64,000 nt of DNA from Jackrogersella multiformis (Eukaryota; Ascomycota; Sordariomycetes; Xylariales; Hypoxylaceae): contig CADCXD010000010.1 in the NCBI GenBank assembly GCA_902806575.1, positions 1,860,001 through 1,924,000 on the forward strand. Reading direction: 5' to 3'. Below the pieces are notes generated by a model. That model saw only the letters and a program-made list of their open reading frames with translations, searched no databases and had not been told where the DNA came from. The translations under genes and the position numbers were made by a program. Shown here piece after piece: positions 1 through 11,900 of the stretch (the stretch's first letter is position 1; each line of letters begins with the position of its first letter).

Positions 1-1431
1 CTGTGGCTACCGCGAACTTGCGGCTTTCCTGCGCATGCACGCGCGCGCGCTCTGGAGGCAAGTATGGGGTATAAATCCGTGGTCTTTTTCCTCCGGCTTC
101 CAGTTCGTGGGCTCGTCTTTCTATCCTCCTCATCAGTTTGTTTGCTCTTTGGCGCATTTCTCTCGTCATACCCGCGATCTCCGCAATGGTTTATGTAATT
201 CTTTCACGTGTTGGTTCTGATAAACACCCGGTCGGTAGGTATCCCGGACTGTGATGCAAGGCAAGGCAAGGTCTTGGGAGCACCGGGAGCACCCCTGAAG
301 GGTGGTACTACTATGGCTCGAATGGGACATTTTAGGTGTTCAGTGTTGGTTAGGTAATAACTCTTTTGCGCTTGCTGTGCCTGCTGTGCCTCAGTTTCAC
401 AGAATGGTATAGATATGTGTTCGTTCTGGATCGGATTATGAAGTTACATATCCCGTATGCCCCGTGAACGAGGCTCCATATATTTCAGAACCCTGGGAAG
501 GGCTTTGGACATCTGAGGAAGCCCGGAGCTCTAACCCGAGCTAATGATGGGTTGTCACCCTTGTCGACCGGGGATTGAACATCGTACTATTTCCCAGGTT
601 TTAGTATGATCCACAAACGCCGTTGAAGGCGCCGGTCCCATGATCGCGGACTGTTGCCGACGGACGACGGTAGGACACAGGACATGGGACATAGGACGTC
701 CCAGCTGAGCGCAAACCACGCCGTAGACTAAGCAGATATAGGTTTAGCTGAAGGGTCTTAGTCGAGGCTCCAGCTCTCCGCCCAGTTTTCGTCCCACCTT
801 AGTCTCGAGGCTTTCCTATATCCGGACGAGGGACCCACGCGGGATGCCGTATTTGAGAGCGGCACTAGTCGATCGTATATATGCTTTGGAAGGACTCTGC
901 GATCGCTCATACGATCAGGATGAGCTATATCAGACCTTGCTTTAGCAATATAGAGGATTTAGTCAAGTTTCGAAGAGCATATTTCGTGTGTATACGGTAG
1001 GGATATTCCGAACAGTGGATATGTAAGGGCTACTCTAGAGCCTTGTCACGGTGCGTAGAAGAAATGCCGTGGCACTGAGAGGATTTTAAAGCTCCTGCTC
1101 CTGCCCGCAGCTACAGATGCTGTGCGAGCTCGTGGACCTGCCGCTTAAAGTGGGAGGGAGCTGCAAGGAGCGTCGAGATGTGTAGCATTATTGGCCGCAT
1201 CGCATCCTGAAGTGTTTCCGGCGTAACCAATGGTGGCGTCTATCATGCTGCGTGACGCGGCCGCCGGGGTCCAGACTGGCACCATGAGGTAGCAGCATGG
1301 AGAATAGTAGGTCGGGATTCGAGCATCAGGGTGAGGTGTTTCTGGGGTTTGCTTGCCTGCTGACTGCAGACGCCGTATCTCCCCGCACCTGTATGCTGCT
1401 GCAGTGAGACGCTTCTGCTGGTATGGTATAG

Positions 1432-1437
1432 TATAAA
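1432..1437 (+). promoter_or_regulatory. TATA-like box of nitrilase gene
   Basis: TATAAA within GTATAAAAGG, about 110 nt upstream of the nitrilase ATG, followed by a C/T-rich leader. The position suits a fungal core promoter. No transcription start is visible from sequence alone. Confidence 0.4.
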
Positions 1438-1525
1438 AGGTACTGGCATATGATCGACTATAGCTTGGGGGTGCTTCCCCTCTTTGTCCTAAGCAACAAC
1501 CTCCTTTCTCTCAGAGTCGATATTC

Positions 1526-1543
1526 AGCTTCAGCTTCAGCTTC
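1526..1543 (+). repeat. Short CAGCTT tandem repeat in nitrilase leader
   Basis: Three perfect copies of the hexamer CAGCTT lie immediately before the nitrilase ATG at 1547, in the presumed 5' untranslated region. Length variation here would alter the leader without touching the protein. Confidence 0.6.
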
Positions 1544-1546
1544 ACA

Positions 1547-2718
1547 ATGACTGCCACAGTTCGTGTCGGGGCGGTCCAAGCCGAGCCGGTATGGCTTGAC
1601 CTTGACGGGAGCGTAGACAAAACCGTCTCGTACATCGAGAGCGCAGCCGCAGATGGCGTTCAGGTGCTCGGGTTTCCGGAAGTCTGGATCCCAGGATATC
1701 CGTGGTAAGCTTCGTCGAAGATTCGGTAGGGCGGCAACAGCTAACGTCGAACTTGCTTGCCTGAATCTAGGTCCATGTGGACTTCGAGTGTCATCAGCAA
1801 CACCCATATCATCCACGACTACATGGCCAACTCGATGCCTCGAGACTCCGACCAGATGAGGCGGATCCTTGCTGCGGTGAAGAAGGCGGGCATGTTCGTA
1901 GTCCTCGGGTATAGCGAAAGGGACGGCGCTAGCCTCTACATGGCCCAATCCTTTATATCAACAGAGGGTGAAATAGTCCACCACCGGCGAAAGATAAAGC
2001 CAACGCATGTGGAGCGAACAATTTGGGGAGAGGGTCAAGCCGAGTCGCTTAAGTGTGTTGTGCCATCCCAGTTTGGCATGATCGGTGGTTTGAATTGCTG
2101 GGAGCATTTGCAACCTTTGCTTCGTTACTACGAATACTCGCAAGGAGTTCAAATACATGTTGCAAGGTCAGTCTTGATCAACCCATCTTCCTTCACCACC
2201 GAAAAACCCCCGCTGACCAGGATCGCGAAGTTGGCCCGCGGAGTTCGAGATGCCAGATCCTGCCAAGATTAAGTGGCTATACCACGAAACAGGAGAAGCA
2301 AGCTACCGAGCCAGCCAATTCATGGCTATAGAAGGACAGTGCTTCGTCCTCGTTGCATCACAAATCCTAACCGAGAAGAACCTGGAGAAAAATAACCTTT
2401 CCGGCAACCCAGTCACGAAGACGGTAAGATCCTCAAGATATCCCCGCTAGCATTCCATATAATATGTACTAACATAACCCCCCCTTCCTTTTTAAGCCCG
2501 GTGGTGGATTTTCCATGATTTTTGGGCCAGACGGCAAACCGCTTTGCGAACCACTCGACGCTGGCGACGAGGGTATCCTAACAGCGGATGTCAATTTGCG
2601 AGACATCGACTACCCGAAGGCTTTCATCGACGTCGTTGGTCATTATGCAAGGCCGGATCTGCTAAGCTTGTTGGTCAATCCCACCCAGGATTTACATGTG
2701 ACAAAAATGTCAAAGTAG
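1547..2718 (+). CDS. Nitrilase (carbon-nitrogen hydrolase, nitrilase/cyanide hydratase branch)
   Basis: Exons 1547-1704, 1771-2166, 2231-2423 and 2497-2718 join in phase to give 322 aa. The three introns are 64-73 nt. The catalytic triad of the nitrilase superfamily is intact: Glu45 in [12 protein letters not shown], Lys127 in HRRKIKPTH and Cys162 in [12 protein letters not shown]. These contexts place it with fungal nitrilases and cyanide hydratases, which hydrolyse nitriles to carboxylic acids or convert cyanide to formamide; substrate choice cannot be read from sequence. Fungal cyanide hydratases are usually longer at the C-terminus (about 350-370 aa), so an aliphatic or arylacetonitrilase role is slightly favoured. 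No signal peptide is seen, so it is probably cytosolic. The exon 2/3 join restores A-S-W-P after the catalytic region. Its stop lies 162 bp from the stop of a convergent Zn2Cys6 regulator, a possible partner. Confidence 0.92.
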
Positions 2719-2880
2719 TTTGTGGTGGCCCCTATTTCTCGGCCGTAATCATGGCGCATGAGAAACAGTAGGTGGATACGTGTGGTAGTGGTATATAGTG
2801 ATAATAGGTGATGGTGTGACGGTTATGACGGCGACATGATGGAGATGGGGAGGAGGAGAATGGTGATGAGTTATATTGAC

Positions 2881-4621
2881 TCAGATACACCAAGGTGCAG
2901 TAATGTTTAGGTTGACGACGTTCCACCACTTGGAATTGGAGGCTTTGCCGTTATCAGCTTGGAGGTCTTGTTGTTTCCAGTAAGACTCGATTATGTCTCG
3001 TAGGACAAAAACATTGCCAATATGTCGTTCGTCGTCCATTCGATCGAGCGTTTGAAGTATCATAATTCTCTGCTGGTCGTTCTCCGTCTCGCACGCGATG
3101 ACGAAAAGGGGCCAAGGGCTCGTGCAGACTTCGAGGTTGCTCAACGTCTGGAACGCTTGCTCCAGATACATTGACCTAATGTCTTGGTTCTGTGTGCATT
3201 CGCCTGTTCTTTGTAGATAAAGGAAGGCCGCGATCCGATAAAGCTCTGCGGTATTAAGAATCCTGGTTCGTTCCTGTGGCGGTAGACGGCTCGCATCTAA
3301 TGGATCTAGATGCTGCATAAGGCCGGTTATTCTGCTCTCGATAATGTGCCATTCATCGGCTCTACGAACTCGATATTCGGGGCTGAGATCTGTAGATTCG
3401 CCCCGAAGCTCAATAGCACGCAATCCATTCGCATAGCTTATAATTTCCATAACTTCTACTGAGCATCCAAGTGATCCTATAATCTGTTCACTGTCAGCGA
3501 CAATTATCACAAACTAGGGATATCACGTGGGGAAGAGTACCAAAGATTTATCGAAATCCGCATCTTGTAGAAGCTGTAGAGATGCGGGGCCTCGGGATCC
3601 ATATTGAAGAGGCTGACTAAAACAACCTAGAATTTCATGGTAAAGAAACCACGTGTATAAGAAGCCATACTTCAACTGCCCACCGTGGATAGAGGCAAGC
3701 TTCCGAAGAATAGTTTGGGCACCTTGAAGATGCAGGTTCCAGTTGCCTTCAGTCTCATCGAAGACCTTCCCTACATTAGCATGTTTATACGCGGGGAAGA
3801 TTTGAAGTGAGGTCTCACATTATAGACACAGAGCATCATTGACGTAGCTAGCTGCGTCTCCGTAATACCAATAGACTCGCTTGATAGCGAGGAAGACAAT
3901 GACCGAAGGGCATCGGCCTTGTAAGATAGAGCGTATTCCGGGCCCCAGAGGTGAAAAGCGGACACGGCAAGCATGGCATTTCGAAGACCGTCGGAGGCGC
4001 TACCGAAGCTCGCGAGTGCCATAGGCAGCAAATCATCGCGAAACCCATTGTTGACGTCAATTGTGGATATCATCTGAGAGAGCTTACTCCGATCTGACGG
4101 AGTAAAGATTAGTAAAAAGTCCCAAGGCGCGAGCGCCTAGAGTATACATGGGGTGAGTTTCTCACAGTAATCGATGAGATACGACTCTCTTTCGTGGAGA
4201 TTCGTGAATAGTGGGATATTTCGTCCCGGCCGTGGCTGACCGCGTATGATGGACAGGCAAATGGGGGAAATGCCTTTCCTAGCTAGGGCCAGATCTGAGT
4301 AAGTCATATTCAAAAATTGCCTCCCATAATAGGCTGAATCAACTTCGTGATGATGGATCGTGTGGTCAGGAAGACGATTCAATCTGCGTCTACCATCCGG
4401 CTGATCTGGCCACGCGAGGCGGATCCCATAGCCCAAACATTCCCTTCCGGTGCGAAGACAATTGTTACAGGCCGGGTAGCCGCGGTCACATCCGATCTTA
4501 CGCCCTTTCCGACCGTTTAGTAATTGTTGCGATTTGCTGATGTTATACTCGAGTGGTATAATAATAAGAAAAACTTACGTTTGCAGGTCCAGCACCCCTG
4601 CGCTCGTCTAACAGTCTCCAT
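2881..4621 (-). CDS. Zn(II)2Cys6 transcription factor, fungal-specific domain type 2
   Basis: Modelled as five exons on the minus strand: 4579-4621, 4166-4504, 3819-4093, 3541-3765 and 2881-3483, 494 aa. The first intron splits the zinc cluster. After joining, Cys10, 13, 20, 27, 30 and 37 give the canonical CX2CX6CX6CX2CX6C fold with the basic KRRK stretch. The rest matches the Fungal_trans_2 (PF11951) layout: an LRNAMLAVSAFHLWGPE-like segment, a VFDETEGNWNLHLQGA-like segment and a C-terminal SPWPLFVIACETENDQQR-like segment. It should bind DNA in the nucleus as a pathway regulator. The exon 2/3 junction is the weakest: reading straight through meets an in-frame TAG, so an intron from 4165 to 4094 (GTGAGA...CGTCAG) was used; a GTATAC donor a few bases later is the alternative. 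The acceptors of exons 4 and 5 are also choices among nearby AGs. It is the convergent neighbour of the nitrilase gene. Confidence 0.85.
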
Positions 4622-6655
4622 CCTTCGGCGTGTGTTAAGTTGGAAGTCCTACTCAAGTCTTCTTTTTTCTTCTTCAGTATGAGGCCACACCCACGGGGTC
4701 TGAGCCTTGCATCTTCGAATACGGGTTTTGACTTGTTTACAGTGGCGAGGCTGGAGGGGAAAAAAGCAGCGCAGCGGCGCAGACGTGGAGGCAGTAAGGG
4801 TATATTATCCACAACGACTCGATAACAGAACAGATATTCTACTTGGGTCATCCACTTCTCGAATCTGCTATCATACGACGCATTGTAACGATTCAGCTGT
4901 AGGGTTTAGCTAAGCTGGGAGACTCTGACGATGGATGGTCCCCGGAGCAGCTTGGTACATTGGGTGTACGTTTGTCTCTCGAAGACGGTCGCAGCGATAT
5001 CGTACAATTCAGAAATGTCAGGATACTCCGCAATCCCTTTTGGCCAATTGGAAGAGTCCTGAGTGTCGGGGTTGCCAGCAGTCAAATCCCGAGTGACCGG
5101 ATGAGACCCCGAGCGTCTGGCTCCTAAAAAGCAAAGTCAGACACACACATGTCAACCCAAAACGTGGGAAAAATCAGAAGATGAAGCGATTTTTTTTCCT
5201 TCTCGAATCTTAATCGATGTCGGTGATAGAGATAGAACTAATATTGATAACTTCAGTCGGCGAGGTGACCAGTATTCGGCAGTTCGGCGATTAGAAAGGG
5301 GGTAATTTTGATGCTAAAGCTTCTCGAGGCAGTGATGCTGACGAAACATCCGCGGTACAAAGATCTCTACTTCTACGTCATGCTCATGCCATTGTAACAC
5401 CGTAGAAGACGAGGTTCAAATCCCATAAATCCCCTAATTCCCGTTTTCGTCTAAACAATGATGCTCCCGTGCACCTTCGAGATATCGTGGTCTGCGTGGT
5501 CGAGTACGCCACTTGAGATGTAAATGACAGCACACACACACCTACACGGTATGTCCTTCTTGGCGGTGCTCGATCACTATCCATCTCTCTCGACCGGCGA
5601 GAAGGCGGGTAAGGTCGGAAATAAGCTTCTAGACCAGATTGGGAAAAGGTCAGAAGAGATCAGGCGATGGATGTTAATATGCCAGGGGCTCTCCGCGAGG
5701 AAACCGAGAGCTGGTAAACAAGCAGACTTCCTATTGGGTTGTTGACAAGTCAGATGCAGGAATAGCTAACTAGATCCAGAGCTCGGTACGGTACGGCATA
5801 TTCGTGATACTAGCCAGTGCTAGTAGTACTATACGTAGTAGTATTGTTCTGTGTAAGCTTTGCGGAACGCACCGTCATGCAACATATGAATCTAGTGTAC
5901 CTAATGTAGGCTGCTAGGTCGACCTTTTGCAGAATCTGGGGAGTTATTAAGTGCATAACCTGATCTGGCAGTTCTACCTACACTACTTATGTAGGTACTA
6001 ACCTAGTGTACCTAGGTAGTCTGCTAGTGTGAGGTATCCGTCAGTTCGTCTGATGAGGTCTGATGAGGGGAAAAGGAAGAAGGAAAAAACGTGGCTGAAG
6101 GAATATGGAAAAATGAAAAAGGGGCTAGTATTTCGGATGGACGCCACCCGGGATTTCCCCAGGGCTGTTTAAGTACCTAGGTACCTAAGTATAAAACGAA
6201 CACACATCCCCAAGCCTCCGAGAGCCAGCCACCAGCTTCCCTGCCTGCCTGCTTCAGTCACAGCTTGTGGCTACCTGGAGGTAGTAAGGTATCCACCCTG
6301 TTGCCTGTTGCTCGGTCTCGCTTACCGAAATAGTGCGTGGATCAGCTTCACCTTGGCTACACTAGGTACCGGTAGTAGGTACCTAGGTACTGGTAGCACA
6401 TGGGCGGATTAGGAAGCGGCCGAGGTTCAATTCACATGTGCAAGGGCTAGGGAGACGGCGTCATCATTTCTTACATTATGTAGGTAGCTGTAACCTACCT
6501 ATCTAAGCTTACTAAATCCTACAATATATCCTAATCCATCGGAATCTTAACCTTCTTTCTAGCTTTTACCTCGCGTGCTAACCGATCAAACACCTTCCTA
6601 CCTACCGTCAACGTCTTTCCATCATTACCAACTCTCAGTTAGACATCTCGTCAAG
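4622..6655. other. Intergenic region, promoters of Zn2Cys6 gene and SCP2 gene
   Basis: About 2 kb between two divergently arranged starts (minus at 4621, plus at 6656). No supportable gene. The right half is rich in the palindromic motif, for example GTACCTAGGTACCTA at 6173-6187 and another cluster at 6363-6391. A TATAAAA-like site lies near 6191. The last 100 nt before the SCP2 start are C/T-rich, as is usual for a fungal leader. Confidence 0.6.
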
Positions 6656-7183
6656 ATGGGCTTCAAGAACGGTATGGTCTCCAACGACAACTCCGTTGTC
6701 GCGTGCTTCCCCAAGCAACTCCCTAGACGGCTGACTTTTTTTTGGTAGACAAGTTTCCTTCCTCCGCAGCATTCGATGCTATAAACGACGCTTTGTCAAG
6801 CGATTCCGATAAAAAGGACGCTATCAAGCAAGGCAATGCTGTATTCGCCTTTACCATAAAGAACAAGGCTGGCGAAACTGAGAGTTGGCATATCGATCTA
6901 AAGGAGAAAGGTGCTGTCGGTACTGGTGTTGGAACTAAGCCAACAGGTAATACCCTATTACAATACAAACATTAACCCCATTCGTAAATACCAATATACT
7001 AATCCCCCATAATCGACAGTCACTCTTTCGCTTTCCGACGAAGACTTTGCTAAGCTCGTAGCCGGCCAGGCCAATGCGCAACGATTATTCATGTCGGGAA
7101 AGCTAAAGATCAAGGGCGATATGATGAAGGCGACTAAGCTACAGCCTATCCTACAGAAGGCGCAAACGAAGGCCAAGTTGTAA
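6656..7183 (+). CDS. SCP2-type sterol/lipid transfer protein, likely peroxisomal
   Basis: Three exons (6656-6671, 6749-6946, 7020-7183) give 125 aa. The first exon is only 16 nt (MGFKN plus one base), and both introns are in phase 1. Almost the whole protein is one SCP2 domain: an AFDAINDAL helix, a VFAFTIKNKAGETESWHIDL strand pair, then LSDEDFAKLVAGQANAQRLFMSGKLKIKGDMMKATKLQPIL. Stand-alone SCP2 proteins bind fatty acyl-CoA or sterols nonspecifically. The C-terminus is AKL, which fits the PTS1 peroxisomal import tripeptide [SAC][KRH][LM], so a peroxisomal matrix protein linked to fatty acid oxidation is the likely role. Length agrees with fungal free-standing SCP2 proteins of about 120-130 aa. 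Splice sites are canonical (GTATGG/TAG and GTAATA/CAG). Confidence 0.93.
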
Positions 7184-8947
7184 GGTCTTCAGTTGCGTGG
7201 ACATAGAGTCCAGCTTGGGTCAAGTCCTCTAGGCAAAACCCATGTGTACCATTTATTATAAAATTTAACAAAGCTGGATGCTGCTCGATTATTCATTGGG
7301 TCGCCAAATCGACTTTTCAAAGACATCCTATCCTATCTTGTCTATCCGCCTTAGGCAAAAATAACACGCGCCGTTACTTGCGATCCTAATAATCGTTGGT
7401 TGTGGAATTGATTTATTGCATGTTCACGACGTATGTATGGAGAATGCAATAATTTATAAAACTTCGAGAACAATCGAAGCGGTTCCCCATTGAAGTCCCC
7501 GTAGCTTGCGATGAGTCCTCCGGATTGGGTAAAGATGGTATTTTTATCAGTATTGATGTCTCCCAACTCGTCCTTCAGGTTATTCGATAGGAGAGTCTAA
7601 GGTTGGTTTATATCTTATTAGGAACTAGGTATTCAATAAACTTCTACAGACACTGGCGACTTCTACGATACAAATTATACGCCTAGCTATCAACCTTATC
7701 TAAGTAGAGATAGTTCATGTTCTCTTGTCCACTCTTATACATATACACATACGTCGAGATAGATACACTAGATATGCCTCAAACAAATCAGCTAGCGAGT
7801 CATACGAATTCCCAGGTGACTAACACATGGATATTATCTTGCTTGATCAAAATATACAGCGATAGAATCGATCAGGGTTGGAGCTACCCATGGATGCCTG
7901 ATCATTCATACTCTCCCAATCTCTCCATCGAAGATCTTACGATGAATAACTAAGTGTGAGGACCCGCTACGATATCCACACATTTGACCTTCTAGAAGAA
8001 TTGTTAACTTATATGGATGGGAGAAAACTGGGTTGATCCAATTGTTTTCGACATCATGATTACAGTTGGGCATACGGATTTGTATTCTTAAAGGATTGTT
8101 GACAAGTCCGGAACCGTACACAGGTACATAAGTACATGGATGAGAGGTAACAAAGCTGAAATGTGGCCTGTGCTCTTTAGCGCCAACTACCTACCAAATG
8201 CCAAATGCTCTGTACCAATACTTAAGGTACATAGAAGGCGCGTCGTGGTTTTTGCCCAATGACGTGCAGAGCCGTTACCAGAAGCGCGAGCTTAACGACT
8301 TTTAACGTTAACACCTACCTTAGGTAGGTAGGTAAATTAACTTTAACATTCTTTCTACATTTTTATATGGGGCGCAGTACAACTACAGCGCAAGTACGTA
8401 CCTGACTACCTACATAGGTACCTAGGTAGCCTAGGGTGGGTTTATTATTATTTTCTGGTGGCCACGGTCACAACCTTGGAAGAATCCCCAAAATAATAAC
8501 ATCACTCTCCTACACTACACTAACCTTAGTTCCTCTCCAAAGCAAAAATCTTAAAATCTTTCCTGCCCTTGCAGTTCCCTCAAGGTGGTCGAGGATCGTC
8601 AACCATCATCAACTACAATTTCCATCCCGTTTCTATTCATTTCAATTATTGCATGTCAATGTTCATGTCAATAGTTTTCGAATCCCGTTGAAACTTGCCA
8701 CTTGGGCTTTTTTTTTGCCTTTCTTCGGCATTCTTTCATTCATTTTTATCTATTCATCGACCTCTTAGAATATTATTCTAAGTGCTTTCTAAGTGGTCGC
8801 AGCTAGTCGCCTAAGTAATCCTAAGGCTCGACCTCATCCCCCCTCCGACGCGTCCATCAACGTCAACACACCCTTGTTTTTCTCAATAACCTCAATCATC
8901 ACGCGTAATCGGCACCGCAATAATTCACCATTTGACCTATTTTCACC
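7184..8947. other. Intergenic region upstream of nucleoporin gene
   Basis: Holds the 3' end of the SCP2 gene and the long leader of the nucleoporin gene. Palindromic motif clusters lie at about 8302-8334 and 8409-8435 (TAGGTACCTAGGTAG-type). From about 8500 to 8947 the sequence is C/T-rich and probably transcribed leader. Short open frames here, including one of 110 codons at 8436-8768, have no recognisable protein features. Confidence 0.55.
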
Positions 8948-11900
8948 ATGGATGCCTCGACACCTCTAAAACCTCGTCCCCCGCCGGGTCAGCAGGGTTC
9001 GACGCCTTTCCGCTCTGCTTCAACAAGCAGATTCCGATCATCGCTCGTTCCCATGAACAAGTCAACTCCTTCGCGCATCACGCGTATTACGGGCAAGCTT
9101 GCGAAGAACACATCCCACGGTCGCGACCTTTTCAACACTTCTACTCCACAAACCACACGTTCTACCAAATTTGCGCCGAGCCTCTCAGCAGATGCAATGA
9201 AGATGACTCCAAGCGCCCGCAAGTTCGTCCAGAAGAATCCACATGGGGGCTTGAGTGGTACAGCATCAACTGAGCTTTTCAAGATGAGGATACCATCCCC
9301 GGATCCGGAGCTGTCCGGTGAAGCTCTGGCCAAACAAGTTCCCGATGACCCTAACCGCAGCGGTACCATCTATGCGGACCAGTTCCTAGCTCACAAATGC
9401 CCTGCAAGCTTTGACGACCTCCAGCGACGACAGTTCTTTTGCATTCTCGATTTGCGAAGACTCAAGTACGCTGCCAATGAGATATTTGCTAAGAAGGATT
9501 GGAAGTTGAATATCATGAATTTCGCGAAGGAATATGAGAAGAGCAGGGGTTTGATTATGCTACGATATGGACTTTATGAATTCAAGAACGTCAAGCCGTC
9601 GGAGGAAGTTTTGAAGAGATGGAGAGCTACTCACAACTTGCCCGAACCCGAACCAGAGGCAGAGCGCACGGTAGTAGGAGGTTCGGTCCAAAACAACCGT
9701 CATCCTACGGCCCCAGACCCCACGTCGACGAAGCGCAAGGCCGAGGATGACTTGACGCCAAAGGATAATGCCCTAATGGCGTCGACTGCCAACCAGAATA
9801 AGCGTCGCAATCTAGCCCAAGAACAAGCTGCTCCTGCTCTTACGGGTCCCTCGCCTTTTAAGAAGAGTAAACGCAAGGCAGATGAAACTGATGAACCCGA
9901 CGAGAATCATCCCAGCAAGATGCCAAAGTCTACCCCTTCTGCGGCCAAATCTAAGTTCGAGAGCATCCTCAACAGAACGCAGAATGGTAGTGCTTCGCCT
10001 CTCAAGAGGACACCCTTGGCATCTTTCGGGGCTCAGAAACCCAGCGAGTCCCAGAACTTGAACTTTGCCAGCAAATCGAATCCGTTCGCAACGTCTACGA
10101 ATATATTCAAACCCGCAACAGTAGAGACGGTCAAGGAGGATAGCTCCACTGGATCGGTGCTTGCTGAGAACAAGATTGCACCAGTGCCCGCCAAAAGCGC
10201 CAGTAATATATTTAGCTACCTCTCCGAAAGTTCCGCCAATAGCAGTGGCAACGAGAATGGCAATGCTGATGATGAGGGTGATACGGAGTCTGAATCGGAA
10301 GAAGAAGAGGCCAGCCAAGAAGTGCAACCCAGTGATCAGCCCAGTGCTGGTGGTAGTGCTGGCACAAATACCCCTTCTACTCAGAGTGACTCGGTTTCAT
10401 TTGATGCTGATAAAACCCCTGCCACTTTTAGCATGTTTGGTCAAAATGCCAAAGGTGGTCTCTTCGGACGAGTTCAAGTAGGGTCCAACGGACAACCACT
10501 TCGAGCTACAACCGATGCAGAAGAACAGGCTGCGTTCTCTCCTATGAAGCAGTCCGCCGCCGAAAGGGAACAAACAACGACTCCAGCTAAGCGACCAGGT
10601 GATTACACTTTCAACCCGGCAACAACTCCGATATCCTTTGGTACGCCAGCGTCCAATGCTACCAAAACTCCAGCAACGATTTCCAATGCAGAATCCAGCA
10701 AGGTGCCTAGCAAGCTTGAGAACACGGCAACGACAAAGCCGCCTGCACCTTTATTTGGAGCGAGCGTCCCAGCCAATCCGGCATTCCAACCATCCGCAGC
10801 AGCCCGCTTTGGTGCATCTACAGCAGATGCTGCCGCAGGCTCGCTCTTCTCGGGACAGAAGTCTACTCCGGCAACTTCTAACATATTCGGGGGTGTTGAG
10901 AAGGCAAAACAGGGAGACTCTTCAGACGTTAAGGAGCAGCAGAAGGGTGTGTCAGATGTTGCTCAAGGGTTCGCCAATATCACACCGCAGGTTGAAACCA
11001 CCAAAACACCAGTTCCTAAGGAGCCTATGTCCATTTTTGGCGCTTCGATAACAAACACGGCCTCTACACCTCAAACCAGCTCGTTATTTAGCAATAGCCA
11101 AAAGACGACTGAACATCAGGCGAACGGAGGTACTAATAGCCAGCCAATATTTGGAAATGCTGCTACAGCATCCGCATCCAGTTTATTCGGCGCCTCACCT
11201 ACGACATCATTTTCTAAGGGCAATGGAGTTAATGGCTCTGGCGCCACGAAATCCGTATTCGACACTCCGGCAAAGCAGCCATCTACATGCTTCATGTTCA
11301 ATGGTTCGAGGCCGGAAACTACAAGCAGCACGAATACAGCCAGTAACGGCCTTAGCCAGGAGACAAGCAGTTCTAATGCGACTGCCACCAAGCCGATCTT
11401 TGGTTCTGAGGGGTTCAAATCTACCACGGCGACACCTTCGCTATTTGGCAACAATTCAACCACTTCGGCAAGCTTGTTCGGTGCTAAGAGCGATGGAGCA
11501 ACACCTGCTGCAAAGAAACCTGCCACTACAGCAATGCCCTCGCTATTTGGCAATAACCAGACCCCCCCCATTAACTTTTTCAACTCTAAGCCTAGTGATG
11601 TAATGCCGGCCGAGAAGAAGAATGAACCCCAAACCACGATGCCTTCAAGCAGTTTTGCTAGCACAGTGCCGAGTTTCACCTTCGGATCCCAGTCTGCAGC
11701 ACCAGCTCTCAATAGCTCACAAACTTCGTTTACACCATCCATGATATTTGGTGGTGTCCAATCCAATGGTGGTGACTCGAAGAAGCCCGAAATTCAGTTC
11801 GGAAATTCCACCAGCTTTAGCCAGGCGCCTTCAAGCACTGGTTTCACTTTTACAGCAGGCGGGAACGGACAATCGTTCAACAACCCCTTTGTCTCATCCA

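Larger units (their letters stand above)
1..1546. other. Noncoding left flank
   Basis: No coding frame in this stretch has recognisable protein content; the open frames are short and of random composition. It carries a weak multi-hairpin segment at 489-600, whose ends pair as CCTGGGAA/TTCCCAGG, and a TATA-like site at 1432-1437 followed by a pyrimidine-rich leader running into the nitrilase start. A 3' untranslated part of a gene lying to the left could be included, but nothing proves it. Confidence 0.6.

Noticed and set aside
489..600. Cloverleaf-like set of hairpins with 8-bp closing stem
   Set aside because: The arms do not match tRNA geometry and there is no proper T-arm on either strand; the sequence GGGGATTGAAC resembles a reversed T-arm but lies at the wrong end.
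5400..5420. GGTTCAAATCCC resembling a tRNA B box
   Set aside because: No pairing T-stem, no A box at the right distance and no acceptor stem.
8436..8768. 110-codon frame in the nucleoporin leader
   Set aside because: C/T-rich composition, no conserved features; most likely untranslated leader.
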